Positions 8,616-17,896 of a DNA stretch of 33,476 nucleotides are shown here, in pieces. Within the stretch, counting starts at the first letter, position 1. Each line of letters begins with the position of its first letter. Source of the DNA: an uncultured Rhodobiaceae bacterium (GTDB taxonomy: Archaea; Thermoplasmatota; Poseidoniia; Poseidoniales; Poseidoniaceae); the NCBI GenBank assembly GCA_937911445.1, contig CALDQY010000136.1, positions 1 through 33,476 of the forward strand, given 5' to 3'. Under the pieces are notes generated by a model. It did not search any database. It was not told where the DNA came from and was given only the letters and a program-made list of their open reading frames with translations. A program made the translations under genes and the position numbers.

Positions 8616-8723
8616 GGCTGCTCCTGGACCTCCATGTCTTTAGCACATAGCATCCATGCAAACAATGAATTCAAGGGAAGTTCAGTGTTCTTATTCAAAA
8701 ACCGTGCGCGTTACCGTTGGCAC
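8616..8723. promoter_or_regulatory. Divergent promoter region between pdxT and the aminotransferase
   Basis: 108 bp between divergent starts. TTATTCAAAA at about 8691-8700 is centred about 28 nt before the ATG at 8724, the spacing expected for a TATA box driving a leaderless transcript. On the minus strand a purine-rich GGAGGTCC precedes pdxT, so that gene may have a short leader. Inferred from position and composition only. Confidence 0.35.
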
Positions 8724-9908
8724 ATGGCACACGAAGGCGATTGCTTTCTCGTCCCCGGTCCCGTTCGAATGAGTGATGCATGTTTGCAAGCCATGGCAAC
8801 ACCGGTTATGACGGCACGAGGAACAGAATTTCGAGATGTGATGGCCGATCTCAATGCTGGTCTGCGAACAGCCTTCAACCTCACACCATCTTCACGAAAA
8901 CGTGGAACTGAGTCATGGACTGGTGAAGATGGTTACAAGGTTCTTGCCGTATCTGGAAGCGGAACAGCTGCCATGGAGATGGTCATCGCCAACAGATTCA
9001 GACCAAACGATCGAGTGCTTGTTCCGACCAACGGCAAATTTGGTGAACGTGTTGCAGACATTTGTAAGCAATACTGTCAAGTCAAGCATATTGCATACGA
9101 GTGGGGCCGTAGTTTTGACATCATGGAACTTGAGGAACAACTTGGCCGTGGAACCTTCGAAGCGCTTCTTATTTGTCACAACGAAACAAGTTCTGGAATC
9201 ACACAAGACGCTGAAGCACTCGCTCAACTTTGCCAAGAACACGGCGTAGCGTTCATTCTCGATGGCATCACCTCCGTAGGGGGACTTCCCGTGCATCCCG
9301 CAAAATGGAACGCTGAAGCAGTGGTCATGGGTGCACAAAAGTGCACGGCTGGTCCAAGTGGAATCGCAGCCGTAGCCATCAATGACCACTTCATTGAGCG
9401 CGTCCACACCATTCGGCAACAAGGAGACTCCAATCCAGTGTATTATCTCGACATGGTTTCTGCCTTGAAAAAAGGGAACGACGATCAAACGCCGTGGACA
9501 CCTGCTATCAACTTAGCAATGGGTTGGGCAGCCTCCCTTCGTGAACTTGAAGACGAAGGTCTAGAGAACCGCTGGAATCGGTGCAAAACACTGGCTGATG
9601 GTGTGCGCAAATTGTTTTCCGACCTTGGCTTCATGTTGCTTGCCGATGCAGGGCAACAGAGCGACACAGTAACCGCCATCATGTATCCTGAGGGAATGAA
9701 CGATTCGTGGCGAAGCAAACTCAAGGATGAGTATGAAACGCAAGTCATCGGTGCCCAAGATCACCTCAAAGGTAAGATGTTCCGGGTTGGAAGTATGGGT
9801 ACGACCACCATCGAAGAAATGATTGAAGGCTGCAATCGAATGATTGCTTGCTTCAATGAGATGGGACATGCACTTCCAAACGTTGATGTTGCATCCTACT
9901 TTGCGTGA
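8724..9908 (+). CDS. Class V PLP-dependent aminotransferase (alanine-glyoxylate/serine-pyruvate type)
   Basis: 394 residues from the ATG at 8724. The ORF track starts at an upstream TTG whose 71 extra residues run over the divergent pdxT gene and look non-coding. Features of fold-type I class V enzymes are the N-terminal LVPGPVRMSD, the cofactor-binding SGSGTAAMEM (77-86), the Asp180 region (ILDGITSVGG) and the PLP lysine in MGAQKCTAGPSG (Lys206). Archaeal members act as alanine-glyoxylate, serine-pyruvate or phosphoserine aminotransferases; sequence alone does not separate these. An insertion around 53-72 (PSSRKRGTESWTGEDG) is rich in charged residues. nadM follows after only 3 nt, so the two form an operon. 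Confidence 0.82.
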   Translation: MAHEGDCFLVPGPVRMSDACLQAMATPVMTARGTEFRDVMADLNAGLRTAFNLTPSSRKRGTESWTGEDGYKVLAVSGSGTAAMEMVIANRFRPNDRVLVPTNGKFGERVADICKQYCQVKHIAYEWGRSFDIMELEEQLGRGTFEALLICHNETSSGITQDAEALAQLCQEHGVAFILDGITSVGGLPVHPAKWNAEAVVMGAQKCTAGPSGIAAVAINDHFIERVHTIRQQGDSNPVYYLDMVSALKKGNDDQTPWTPAINLAMGWAASLRELEDEGLENRWNRCKTLADGVRKLFSDLGFMLLADAGQQSDTVTAIMYPEGMNDSWRSKLKDEYETQVIGAQDHLKGKMFRVGSMGTTTIEEMIEGCNRMIACFNEMGHALPNVDVASYFA

Positions 9909-9911
9909 AGC

Positions 9912-10460
9912 ATGGGCAAAGGAATCGTATTGGGACGGTTCCAGCCGTTTCACAATGGCCATGCTTATCTCGTCGAACAAGCACTTGCTCGTTTCGAGCA
10001 GGTCACCATTGCAGTCGGTTCTGCACAAGACGAATGGACGGTCGACAACCCATTTTCATTCGAAGAACGAAGAGACATGATTCAGAGATGGGTAGACGGA
10101 AATGGGCACAATGAGAAGGTCGATATCGTAGGAATCGAAGACATCAATGACCCGCCGAACTGGGTTGAACATGCATCAAATCACCACGGCATAGGAACAC
10201 TGCTAACCTCCGATGAGGGCACAAGAACACTCTATGAGAAATCCGATTTCGAGGTCAGTTGGGTTGATCTTCATGAGCGTCAACAATTCGAAGGTTGGCG
10301 AATTCGTCAAACGTGCATGATGCTCTCAACGGTCTACGATGATGAAGCCACAAGGATGGTTTTGGCTCCGAGTGTCCCTTCACCTGTCATCGAATGGCTC
10401 ATTGAACAAGACGGGCTGTATCGCTTTTCGCAAATCAACACAAGTCCACATGCTGGTTAA
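9912..10460 (+). CDS. nadM: Nicotinamide-nucleotide adenylyltransferase, archaeal type
   Basis: A 182-residue nucleotidyltransferase that joins NMN and ATP to make NAD+. The N-terminal GRFQPFHNGH (8-17) carries the HxGH-type signature that binds ATP. DEWTVDNPFSFEERRDMI and DINDPPNWVEH match the archaeal NadM family, and FEGWRIRQ corresponds to the conserved C-terminal F-x-G-x-x-I-R block. Length is normal for the family. It lies 3 nt after the class V aminotransferase gene. Its TAA stop directly abuts the stop of the convergent grpE gene with no spacer. Confidence 0.92.
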   Translation: MGKGIVLGRFQPFHNGHAYLVEQALARFEQVTIAVGSAQDEWTVDNPFSFEERRDMIQRWVDGNGHNEKVDIVGIEDINDPPNWVEHASNHHGIGTLLTSDEGTRTLYEKSDFEVSWVDLHERQQFEGWRIRQTCMMLSTVYDDEATRMVLAPSVPSPVIEWLIEQDGLYRFSQINTSPHAG

Positions 10461-11030
10461 TCACTCGGTTGCAACGACAACTCGAGCTGCTCTTAGAACG
10501 CGTTCTTTGTACATGTAACCAGGTTCGAGAACGTCGATGACTCGGCCTGCCGGGAATTGTTCAGATGCCGGCAGTGTGGTGATGGCTTCCATCGTTGTTG
10601 GATTGAATTCTTGCCCTTTCGCTTCAATGGATTTGATACCATCTGCTTCAAGTTCTCTCCACAACTTGTTACGCAACAATCGGAGACCTTGCGCTACAGG
10701 GGACTCATCATCTTCCTCAACTTGACTCAACGCCCGATCAACGTCGTTCAAAATTGGAATCATTCGTCGAGCAAGGCCCATTCCGCCGTACTGTATCAGG
10801 GATGACTTTTCTGCCATCAAACGCTTGCGAACGTTTTGGATTTCTGCGTCTTTGTAAGCGATTTCCTTCTCAGCCTTCTCTGCCCGCTGAATCGCTTCGT
10901 CGAGAGGATCAACAGGTTCGACGTGTTCCGACAAATCCATCTGCTCATCGACCTCTTCGAAGGCGGGTGTCTCATCATCGTGAGATTCGTGGACTTCATC
11001 CAAAGGAACGTCTTCGTTCTCCTCTGACAT
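10461..11030 (-). CDS. grpE: Nucleotide exchange factor GrpE
   Basis: 189 residues from the ATG at 11030, which has GGTGGAAT just upstream; the ORF track begins at a TTG at 11060 that overlaps the upstream gene. The first 60 residues are very acidic and probably disordered. They are followed by a long coiled coil (IQRAEKAEKEIAYKDAEIQ) and the GrpE core (MIPILNDVDRAL, GQEFNPTTMEAITTLPA, VLEPGYMYKERVLRAARVVV). GrpE drives ADP/ATP exchange on DnaK. dnaK and dnaJ are not in the window. The DnaK system in archaea is generally taken to be of bacterial origin, consistent with a mesophilic marine archaeon. Confidence 0.93.
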   Translation of the reverse strand: MSEENEDVPLDEVHESHDDETPAFEEVDEQMDLSEHVEPVDPLDEAIQRAEKAEKEIAYKDAEIQNVRKRLMAEKSSLIQYGGMGLARRMIPILNDVDRALSQVEEDDESPVAQGLRLLRNKLWRELEADGIKSIEAKGQEFNPTTMEAITTLPASEQFPAGRVIDVLEPGYMYKERVLRAARVVVATE

Positions 11031-11056
11031 GATTCCACCGAAACGGATGTGGTCTT

Positions 11057-11773
11057 TCAACCCGACGCTGTTGTTTCATCAGGAAGTTCGTTCGCGAGAA
11101 CAGTTGAGAGATTCCATGAGAACGTCCCCCATTTTCTTGCCTCAAGATGATCTCGACCAATGATGGCCACAAGATTGCCCTCGCTGTTCCAACGCTTCAT
11201 GGTGTGGACGAGTGCCTTTGCGGCTCGATCGTGGGCTTCGAAGGTTGGAACAATTCGTGGATCTTCTTTCTCATCCATCGTTTCGCCTAATTCCTTGCGA
11301 CGTTCCATCCAATCCAGGCAAACTCGTTCAGCGTATTCTTGTTCCGGAATGTTCCATAGTGCTTGGCAGACCCCGTCCCACGTGTCACCGCCGTAGAGTT
11401 CTTCTTCACCTGCAATCGTTTTCGAGAGGGCAACGTCGAGGTACATGTAGGCTCTTCCTTCCCATGCTTCCCAAGCACCAGGACTGGCCCATTTCATGGC
11501 GAGAAGAAGGCCTTTTTCACCATCTCCTGAATCCTGCAAGCACGACCAAAAGGACGTTGTTTCTGAGGAATTGCGTTGTTGTGTATCCATCCAGTCGAGC
11601 AATTCCGCCTCAGCATCAATGTCAAAATTGACCTTCAACCGTGAATCCTGTTCCGGGCGAATCGATCGCATGGTACGCTTTTCTAAGCCAGAATAGAGGT
11701 CACTCCATGGAGTCGTGACAAGCTGACGCAAAATTGGGACATCAACGAGAAGAACAACGATTTCCAGTCCCAT
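11057..11773 (-). CDS. Unknown protein
   Basis: 238 residues from the ATG at 11773; the ORF track starts at a TTG (11827). I do not recognise the family. The N-terminus is hydrophobic (MGLEIVVLLVDVPILRQLV) but contains an Asp and may be a buried strand-helix rather than a signal or anchor. The middle is rich in Trp, Glu and Asp. The end (EAHDRAAKALVHTMKRWNSEGNLVAIIGRDHLEA) vaguely resembles the final block of TraB/PrgY-like proteins, which is not enough for an assignment. It lies 26 bp upstream of grpE in the same direction, so the two are probably co-transcribed. It diverges from the DRG-type GTPase gene across 131 bp. Confidence 0.7.
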   Translation of the reverse strand: MGLEIVVLLVDVPILRQLVTTPWSDLYSGLEKRTMRSIRPEQDSRLKVNFDIDAEAELLDWMDTQQRNSSETTSFWSCLQDSGDGEKGLLLAMKWASPGAWEAWEGRAYMYLDVALSKTIAGEEELYGGDTWDGVCQALWNIPEQEYAERVCLDWMERRKELGETMDEKEDPRIVPTFEAHDRAAKALVHTMKRWNSEGNLVAIIGRDHLEARKWGTFSWNLSTVLANELPDETTASG

Positions 11774-11904
11774 AAGCAAAGCGAGTGCTGGCTCTTCTTT
11801 GAGGCATTCGGCATCATCAGAAAACAAAGGAATGGAAAATTTCGGTCGGAAGAGGCAACAGGATTGAAGAACAGGGCCTGTTCCAGAGAAGTAGGGGGGT
11901 TCGT
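11774..11904. promoter_or_regulatory. Divergent intergenic region upstream of the DRG-type GTPase
   Basis: 131 bp between the unknown gene and the GTPase gene. GAAAATTT around 11835-11842 is the only AT-rich element and could serve as TATA box in both directions. GTAGGGGGG, a strong Shine-Dalgarno-like sequence, ends 4 nt before the ATG at 11905. A perfect palindrome lies between these two (separate entry). Confidence 0.4.
11869..11883. promoter_or_regulatory. Perfect 15-bp palindrome GAACAGG-G-CCTGTTC
   Basis: A 7-bp inverted repeat around a single central base. The 1-nt loop makes an RNA hairpin unlikely, so a dimeric protein-binding site is the better reading. It sits between the candidate TATA element and the ribosome binding site of the GTPase gene. 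No regulator can be named. Confidence 0.35.
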
Positions 11905-13020
11905 ATGGCGACGATTAAAGAGCAAATCGAAATGATTCGCGCTGAAATCGACAAGACGCAAAAGAACAAGGCAACCAACGCCCACATTGGGAAGTTGAAG
12001 GCCAAGATTGCCCAACTCAAACTCAAGGAAGAGAAAGCCGCTGCACACTCGAAAGCGAGTGGTGGTGGCAAAGGCTTCGAAGTCAAGAAGTCTGGAGATG
12101 CTACAGTTTCACTGGTTGGTTTTCCTTCCGTCGGTAAGTCGACATTGATCTCCAAAGTGACTGATGCTCATTCTGAAGCAGGCGGATATGCCTTTACCAC
12201 ACTCACGTGCATTCCTGGTGTTATGGAACACCGTGGTGCGAAAATACAGATTCTCGACTTGCCAGGATTGATCAAAGGTGCTGCAGAAGGAAAGGGAAGG
12301 GGTAAAGAAATCCTCAATGTGATTCGTTCCTCTGACATGGTTCTCTACATCGTTGACCCTTTCCAAGACGGGCATTTTACTGTCCTGCATCGAGAATTGC
12401 ACAATTCCGGCCTTCGATTAAATCAACAGAAGCCTCCTGTCTTCATCAAGCGTGTCGATAAAGGAGGAATCGATGTACGAACAACGGTTGAGCAAACGCA
12501 CCTCACTCCTGAAGAAATGGGTGACATCATTCGATCGTTCGGTTACACATCTGCGATTGTAACGTTACGACAAGATACAACAGCGGAACAAATTGTTGAT
12601 TGTTTAGCAGGAAACATCGTGTATGAAAAAGCAGTTATCGCTATCAACAAAATTGACATTGCAACGCCTGAGGATATTGAAAGAGCGAAATCAGGACTCC
12701 CAAGCGATTGGCCAATCATGGAAATATCGGCGTTCAAGGATATTGGACTCACTGAATTGAAGGATTTCATTTACGACAACCTCGGTTTCATGCGCGTCTT
12801 CTTGAAACCACAAGGACAAGAAGCCGATTTGGAGGAACCTCTGATTGTCAAGGACGATTCAACCGTTGAAACAATCTGCAATAAGTTGCATCGCGACTTT
12901 GTCCGGAAATTCCGTTTCGCTCGAATCAAGGGTCCTTCTGCAAAGTTTGACTGGCAGCGTGTCGGACTTGATCACCAACTCAAAGATGGTGATCTCCTTA
13001 CCATCGTGGTGAAGCGATGA
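11905..13020 (+). CDS. DRG/Rbg-family GTPase with TGS domain
   Basis: A 371-residue GTPase of the OBG superfamily, universally conserved in archaea and eukaryotes and linked to translating ribosomes. Residues 1-50 form a basic helical hairpin (IDKTQKNKATNAHIGKLKAKI). The G domain shows G1 GFPSVGKST (71-79), G3 DLPGLIKGAAEGKGRG, G4 NKID and G5 SAF. An inserted helical stretch follows G3, as in DRG proteins. The C-terminal TGS domain begins about residue 290 (MRVFLKPQGQEADLEEPLIV) and runs to the end. A strong GGGGGG ribosome binding site supports the start. The stop overlaps the DoxX-like gene (ATGA). Confidence 0.93.
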   Translation: MATIKEQIEMIRAEIDKTQKNKATNAHIGKLKAKIAQLKLKEEKAAAHSKASGGGKGFEVKKSGDATVSLVGFPSVGKSTLISKVTDAHSEAGGYAFTTLTCIPGVMEHRGAKIQILDLPGLIKGAAEGKGRGKEILNVIRSSDMVLYIVDPFQDGHFTVLHRELHNSGLRLNQQKPPVFIKRVDKGGIDVRTTVEQTHLTPEEMGDIIRSFGYTSAIVTLRQDTTAEQIVDCLAGNIVYEKAVIAINKIDIATPEDIERAKSGLPSDWPIMEISAFKDIGLTELKDFIYDNLGFMRVFLKPQGQEADLEEPLIVKDDSTVETICNKLHRDFVRKFRFARIKGPSAKFDWQRVGLDHQLKDGDLLTIVVKR

Positions 13021-13430
13021 AGCATTTGTGGCCTTACCACAAAGACGCAATGGCATTGGTATTAGGTGCTTTTTTCATCTACGTTGGTATTCTTCACTTC
13101 ATTGATGTTGAATGGTTTACACCGATTGTACCTGAAGCCCTTCCGTTCAGTGCAGAATTCTGGGTCATCATCAGCGGCATACCGGAGGTCATTTGCGGGA
13201 TAGGACTCATCCTTCGGCCGACACGCGCCATTGCAGGAAAGGCCACGGTTGCCCTTCTCATCGTTCTGTATTGGGCAAATCTCAACATGTGGATCAATGA
13301 CATTCCACTGAATGGAAACACGTTCCCATTGTGGGCACACATCCTTCGTGCCCTCGCACAGCTTGGCATGATTGCCGTCGCTGCCTATCTAGGCGAGTGG
13401 ATTCGAGAAATCAAACTCAACGAGGATTAG
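13017..13430 (+). CDS. DoxX-like small membrane protein
   Basis: 137 residues with four hydrophobic segments. The sequence GAFFIYVGILHFIDVEWF near the N-terminus and the ISGIPEVICGIGLIL stretch fit the DoxX/DoxD-like four-helix membrane family, whose members have been linked to quinone-dependent oxidation or redox homeostasis in some species. No catalytic residues are defined for this group, so function is open. The start overlaps the DRG gene stop (ATGA), implying translational coupling. The stop overlaps the convergent GH57 gene stop by 4 bp. Confidence 0.7.
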   Translation: MKHLWPYHKDAMALVLGAFFIYVGILHFIDVEWFTPIVPEALPFSAEFWVIISGIPEVICGIGLILRPTRAIAGKATVALLIVLYWANLNMWINDIPLNGNTFPLWAHILRALAQLGMIAVAAYLGEWIREIKLNED

Positions 13431-16400
13431 ACCCACTTATCGTCTCCATCCTCACCGTTTCGAACACGAATGAAGGCAATGAGAAGAACAAGAACTGTAA
13501 TCAGAATTCCAATTTGAACGACGCCACTTGAAACTGCGGAAGATGTTTGTTCACCATCGTCATCATCGGTCGAGTCGTTTGGATTCGTTGGGTTTGGATT
13601 GGTGTTTTCTGCATCCACGTCGATGGTAACCGAGATGCTGCTTTGATTGAGATTGCCTGAAGCATCAGCACTCTCGACCAATAACTCATACACACCATTA
13701 GCGTAAGCCTCAGTGATGAATTCGTGGTTCTTTTTCGTTGCAAATGCATCCTCGTGAATTGTTGTACCAGCGATTGAAACAATCTCTGTAGCGCTTTCTG
13801 AGGTGTACCACGTAACTCGGATTCGACCATCGTCGAGGACTTCGGCATCCAAATTCAACAGTTCAGGAGCTGTTTCATCAACGACGCTGCTGGTGTTGAA
13901 GTACAGAATCACATCCTCCGTTCCTTCAGCTCGGACAAACACCCAGTAGGAGGTTCCAACTTCGAGTTCAGTCAGTGTCACTGCATGATCGGTTCCTGCA
14001 AGTGTTTCGAGAACATTTGTCGTTCCATCAACAGGCTGTTGGTCTGCAAGGGCATATTGAATGGATGTAGCCGCAGAGACCGTTGTTGACCACGTCAATA
14101 CGGCGCTTGAAGAGGTGACCGTTTCAACAGACGCTCCGAAAATCTGCTGGGGAATTTCAGGCATTTCAAATCCGGTTAATGTGGCATACACATGACCATC
14201 GACATCGTACGAAGCAAGCATCTGTTCTTGTCCATCTCCATCCAAAATCATATCAATGATGTTCGGATCGTAATCGATTCCATCGTCTGCTGCAGGATTT
14301 GAACCACCGCCAAGTGTCCAGGTCGATGGTGTTGCATCAACGTCTCTCCACTTTCCTGTTCCAAACCCGTCTTGACTACCGATCACAACGATGTATCGAT
14401 AGTTCGGAATGTCATCGCCAATCACATCCTTACTCACAGTGAAGGTGATGGTTTTGGCATCAATGTCACCTGAGACATCGATTCCGCGAGATGATGTACT
14501 TCCCGTTTCAGATTGGACAGCAAAGACGGCCCCTGGTTCTCCAGTTCCGCTGATGGCGACTTCCCATGCCCATGCATCATCAATTCGAGCATTTGCCCCA
14601 TCGAGCATCTCTGTTGAACCATAACTCGTGTCTCCTTGATCGACATAGATTTGTACGATCTGATGGCTGAATCCGTTGCTCAAGCCCCAGATATCGGTCA
14701 TCTCGTCCATTTCAAGAATGAATTGAGCGTTCCACGCACTTTGGCGAATGGTCAGTTTCCTTGCATCCCACAGACCACCATTGTTTGGTGTTGCGAAATC
14801 ACTTGCAAGTGGATAGATGTAATCGCCATCACCGGTTTCGTCTCCGATGGCATCATCCAGCTCAAGCAAGGTTACCCACTCTTCAAGGTCAGGAAGAACC
14901 ATTTCAGCCGGTGCTGGAGGTGCCATCTCCTTGTCTTCGCCATCACCATAGGCGAGCGAATCAGCGAGAGCTGCGACGACCTTGATTCGTGTCGAATAAC
15001 GTGGTGCAAGCCCAATCTCGGACCAAGGGATAACAAACTCATAGACATCCTGAACGGCGCAGCCACCGAGTCCAGAACTTCCGCTCAAGACCCATTGTTC
15101 CTGATCACCAGTCTTGCCCTTTGCTGTGAAGAGGTTCCATTTGGCACGCCCATCGTCTCGCAAGGTTTCAAAGTCAAAGGCGACCATGTATTTGGATGGG
15201 AAACTGAGAATTTGATTGCCGTAGTAGGTACGGAAATTCGTTTCAGCCTCGTTGAAATTGACTGCATTGGGTTGCATAAAGTAGAGGGCTAAATCAGGGG
15301 ATTTGCCATTAAGTGACATGTTCTCGAGTTCGGAAATGGTGGTTGCATCCACTCGGACAAACACGTTTGAAGCGTCATAGCCGACGTAGAACTCCTCAAT
15401 GTTGAACGGTGCTCCTTCGACCGGTGCGTCGTAACGAGCAGCACCGTCCCATTCACCAGGTAACGCAACGCCGTCAACCATCGGTTCAATGATTGAGGAG
15501 GCTGCCGGTGACGGAACGGCTGGATTGGTCCACAAGTCTTGCAAGTACGGAGGGAGATCGAGATTGACCGCTCGATAAATGTTGGACAGATGGACCTTGA
15601 AAAGAACGTCCCAGTTCTCGTCGTAGCCACTGTCTTGATCGAGACCATACCACCAGAACCAATCGCTGCCTTCAGCGATGTACAACGATTCCCACGCAGC
15701 TTCGAGACCGGGGTCGTTTGGATTGTCTGCTTCGAAAGCAACAAGTTGCTGACGTGCTTCTACAAGACGTTGCCAGGCAAGGGATTCTTCTTCTTCACCT
15801 GCCCAAGTACGAAGCGTTCCGTCAATCCATGAACCCGTTCCAATGGTTTGAATTTCTGGCAATGTTGGTTCGGTTTCGAGGAATTCAGATGGTGTCGTAG
15901 TTACGATGGTTGGATGCGTTGCCAACCGACCGTACCATTCTGCCATGAAAGGACGGGCGTTGTCTTGGTGTTGGAACTCGGACATGAACATCCAATTCTC
16001 CCCATCGAGGGCGACGGTAAGTAGGTGTTCGGACGGGTCTTCGCCCGCGTCGAGCAGTTGTTGTCGAATGTTGTCAAGGTAGGCAATGAAATCAGAAACT
16101 GCTGCCTCTGGCGTCATTGTTCCATATTGGAAAGCAATACGATCCGAGATGACACGATCACGGAAAATGACAGCTACTTCACCACCATCAGCACCCGTAA
16201 CTTTCCACGGGGTTGCCAAATTGGTAACATCCTCTACATCGATGAAGTCGCCGTTTTGATTGGTCGATTGCTTGAGAATTTCCTCATCGGTAACCATCCA
16301 TTCGATACCGACGTCCGTTACTGGTTGAACCATGGCTGGAGAAACAGCTTCCTCGCTGGGCCACATTCCAGTAGGACGGAAGCCAAGTTCGTCTTCGAAC

Positions 16401-17896
16401 AAATCCATCCCTGTGATGAGATGATTTTGAACGTCCTCGGGCCATGCTTCTTTGTTGACGCGAATACCGTCCTCCATTGTCCAGCCTTCCATCATGAGCA
16501 AAGGCATAATCGGGTGGTAATATGGTGTAGTCGTAAGTTCGACTTGTCCGTTCGCAGCAAGTTCACTGTACATCGGCAAGACGTTGCCCATGTGGGCATG
16601 TTGGGCATCAAGGACGTAGTTCAAATCGCTCAATTCGTAATTCCCACTTTGCATGAATAAATCGATGAGACCTTGGTCACGATGACTCGAGTTGTAGGAC
16701 CCGAGGACATAATCTGGTGAGAATTGGTAAAGATACCAAAGGACTTGAAGATCGAGGAAATCTTGCGGTGGAAGCAGTTCATCGTCCATAATGGTTGCCG
16801 GTTTGAGATTGTGGAGTGTGTTGTCGTAGAGTTCCTTGTAGCGTGCACTCGAAGGGTGAAGCCAGCCGAGTTTCGGGTCATCCTCGGAGACGTTGTATAT
16901 CCAACCACTGTTCCAAAACGATTGGAATTGCATGGTGTGGAGTTCAAGATCTGTTGCGTTTGGATAGCCACCTGTTGCCCATGACCTCTTGGCGATGTCT
17001 GTATGTACATCCAATGTCTCTTGCTCGTGGTAATCGACAAGTTGTTCGATGAACGAGGGCACAAGGTTGTACGTTACCTTCGTTCCAGTATCAGCAAGAA
17101 TGCCTGGTGAATCGACGTATTCTGTCATGGCGTGGACACGGACCCAAGGCATCTCATACATCCCCGTTAGTTTGTTCTTGTAGTACGGTTGATGTTGGTG
17201 GAAAACAATAGCAAGATTGAGTGCATCATCGACTTTGCCGACTGCTGCAGGTTGAATAACAGGTAATTGGTTTGGTGACGTTGCGTTGTTGACATTCTCG
17301 ATGTGCCAAGCATGGGTGAACGTTTCAGCACCATTGTTGCTTGCTGGATTTTGCCCTGGGAACGAAGCCCAAACATTTCCTTCGTCTTGCCATTGTGCAT
17401 ACATCATAACATCCAGCGACGTAGGTGAACCAATCTCAGCCCATGGAATAGCAAGTTCGGTCACCATATTTCCTTCCCAACCAGCAAAGAGATCAACCAC
17501 GTAGGTACTGTCAACCCATGCGCTTCCATCGTAGGAAACAAGACGGAAGTAGGTGTCGTCCTCGAGAACAAATCCATAATTCGCTGCAAAAGGAAGCGTA
17601 TGTGAAAAGCCCCAGTCCTTGCTCAAGACCGATCCATCCGTTGAAGTATTAAGGTAAACGAAGAGGTCTGCTCCTTCCGAGGTAGATTTCCAATCGGTTC
17701 CATCCCATCCAATGTAGAGATTGGATGCATCCCATGTCATGTGCAGGTCGATGTTGCTGCTTGACATCAACTCGTCAGCGCTCCAATCGATCAAATCACC
17801 ATCCACTGTGATGGTAGAAGGTGTCTGTGAAGTGGCAAAACCACTCAAGGTTGAAGTTAAGAAAAGGAGCGACAATACCACAGCACTTCTTCGCAT
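13427..17896 (-). CDS. Giant exported, membrane-anchored GH57 alpha-glucan hydrolase (amylopullulanase-like)
   Basis: 1489 residues from the ATG at 17896 (the track's TTG at 17935 is rejected). Order: Sec signal peptide (MRRSAVVLSLLFLTSTLSGF); CBM9/DOMON-like beta-sandwich (about 25-200); GH57 catalytic region (about 225-800); two further beta-sandwich domains like the glucodextranase/DOMON modules of archaeal amylopullulanases (about 830-1210); one or two Fn3-like domains (about 1230-1430); an Asn/Pro/Thr/Asp-rich linker; a C-terminal membrane helix and charged tail. GH57 conserved regions are visible: HQHQP (region I, from residue 233), GMWPSEEAV with the likely nucleophile Glu515, and ALDGENW with the likely acid/base Asp631. 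Expected substrates are alpha-1,4 and possibly alpha-1,6 glucans such as starch, glycogen or pullulan. It diverges from malQ across 46 bp. Confidence 0.88.
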   Translation of the reverse strand: MRRSAVVLSLLFLTSTLSGFATSQTPSTITVDGDLIDWSADELMSSSNIDLHMTWDASNLYIGWDGTDWKSTSEGADLFVYLNTSTDGSVLSKDWGFSHTLPFAANYGFVLEDDTYFRLVSYDGSAWVDSTYVVDLFAGWEGNMVTELAIPWAEIGSPTSLDVMMYAQWQDEGNVWASFPGQNPASNNGAETFTHAWHIENVNNATSPNQLPVIQPAAVGKVDDALNLAIVFHQHQPYYKNKLTGMYEMPWVRVHAMTEYVDSPGILADTGTKVTYNLVPSFIEQLVDYHEQETLDVHTDIAKRSWATGGYPNATDLELHTMQFQSFWNSGWIYNVSEDDPKLGWLHPSSARYKELYDNTLHNLKPATIMDDELLPPQDFLDLQVLWYLYQFSPDYVLGSYNSSHRDQGLIDLFMQSGNYELSDLNYVLDAQHAHMGNVLPMYSELAANGQVELTTTPYYHPIMPLLMMEGWTMEDGIRVNKEAWPEDVQNHLITGMDLFEDELGFRPTGMWPSEEAVSPAMVQPVTDVGIEWMVTDEEILKQSTNQNGDFIDVEDVTNLATPWKVTGADGGEVAVIFRDRVISDRIAFQYGTMTPEAAVSDFIAYLDNIRQQLLDAGEDPSEHLLTVALDGENWMFMSEFQHQDNARPFMAEWYGRLATHPTIVTTTPSEFLETEPTLPEIQTIGTGSWIDGTLRTWAGEEEESLAWQRLVEARQQLVAFEADNPNDPGLEAAWESLYIAEGSDWFWWYGLDQDSGYDENWDVLFKVHLSNIYRAVNLDLPPYLQDLWTNPAVPSPAASSIIEPMVDGVALPGEWDGAARYDAPVEGAPFNIEEFYVGYDASNVFVRVDATTISELENMSLNGKSPDLALYFMQPNAVNFNEAETNFRTYYGNQILSFPSKYMVAFDFETLRDDGRAKWNLFTAKGKTGDQEQWVLSGSSGLGGCAVQDVYEFVIPWSEIGLAPRYSTRIKVVAALADSLAYGDGEDKEMAPPAPAEMVLPDLEEWVTLLELDDAIGDETGDGDYIYPLASDFATPNNGGLWDARKLTIRQSAWNAQFILEMDEMTDIWGLSNGFSHQIVQIYVDQGDTSYGSTEMLDGANARIDDAWAWEVAISGTGEPGAVFAVQSETGSTSSRGIDVSGDIDAKTITFTVSKDVIGDDIPNYRYIVVIGSQDGFGTGKWRDVDATPSTWTLGGGSNPAADDGIDYDPNIIDMILDGDGQEQMLASYDVDGHVYATLTGFEMPEIPQQIFGASVETVTSSSAVLTWSTTVSAATSIQYALADQQPVDGTTNVLETLAGTDHAVTLTELEVGTSYWVFVRAEGTEDVILYFNTSSVVDETAPELLNLDAEVLDDGRIRVTWYTSESATEIVSIAGTTIHEDAFATKKNHEFITEAYANGVYELLVESADASGNLNQSSISVTIDVDAENTNPNPTNPNDSTDDDDGEQTSSAVSSGVVQIGILITVLVLLIAFIRVRNGEDGDDKWV

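Noticed and set aside
8511-8723. 71-residue N-terminal extension of the aminotransferase ORF
   Set aside because: Begins at TTG inside divergent pdxT, and the family normally starts just before the PGP motif, which the ATG at 8724 provides.
8913-9488. 191-residue minus-strand ORF
   Set aside because: Antisense to the catalytic part of the class V aminotransferase; rich in Cys/His with no recognisable motif.
14636-15292. 218-residue plus-strand ORF inside the GH57 gene
   Set aside because: Antisense to a clear GH57 reading frame with conserved domains; composition has no protein-like pattern. A shadow ORF, as is the 211-residue one at 16025-16660.
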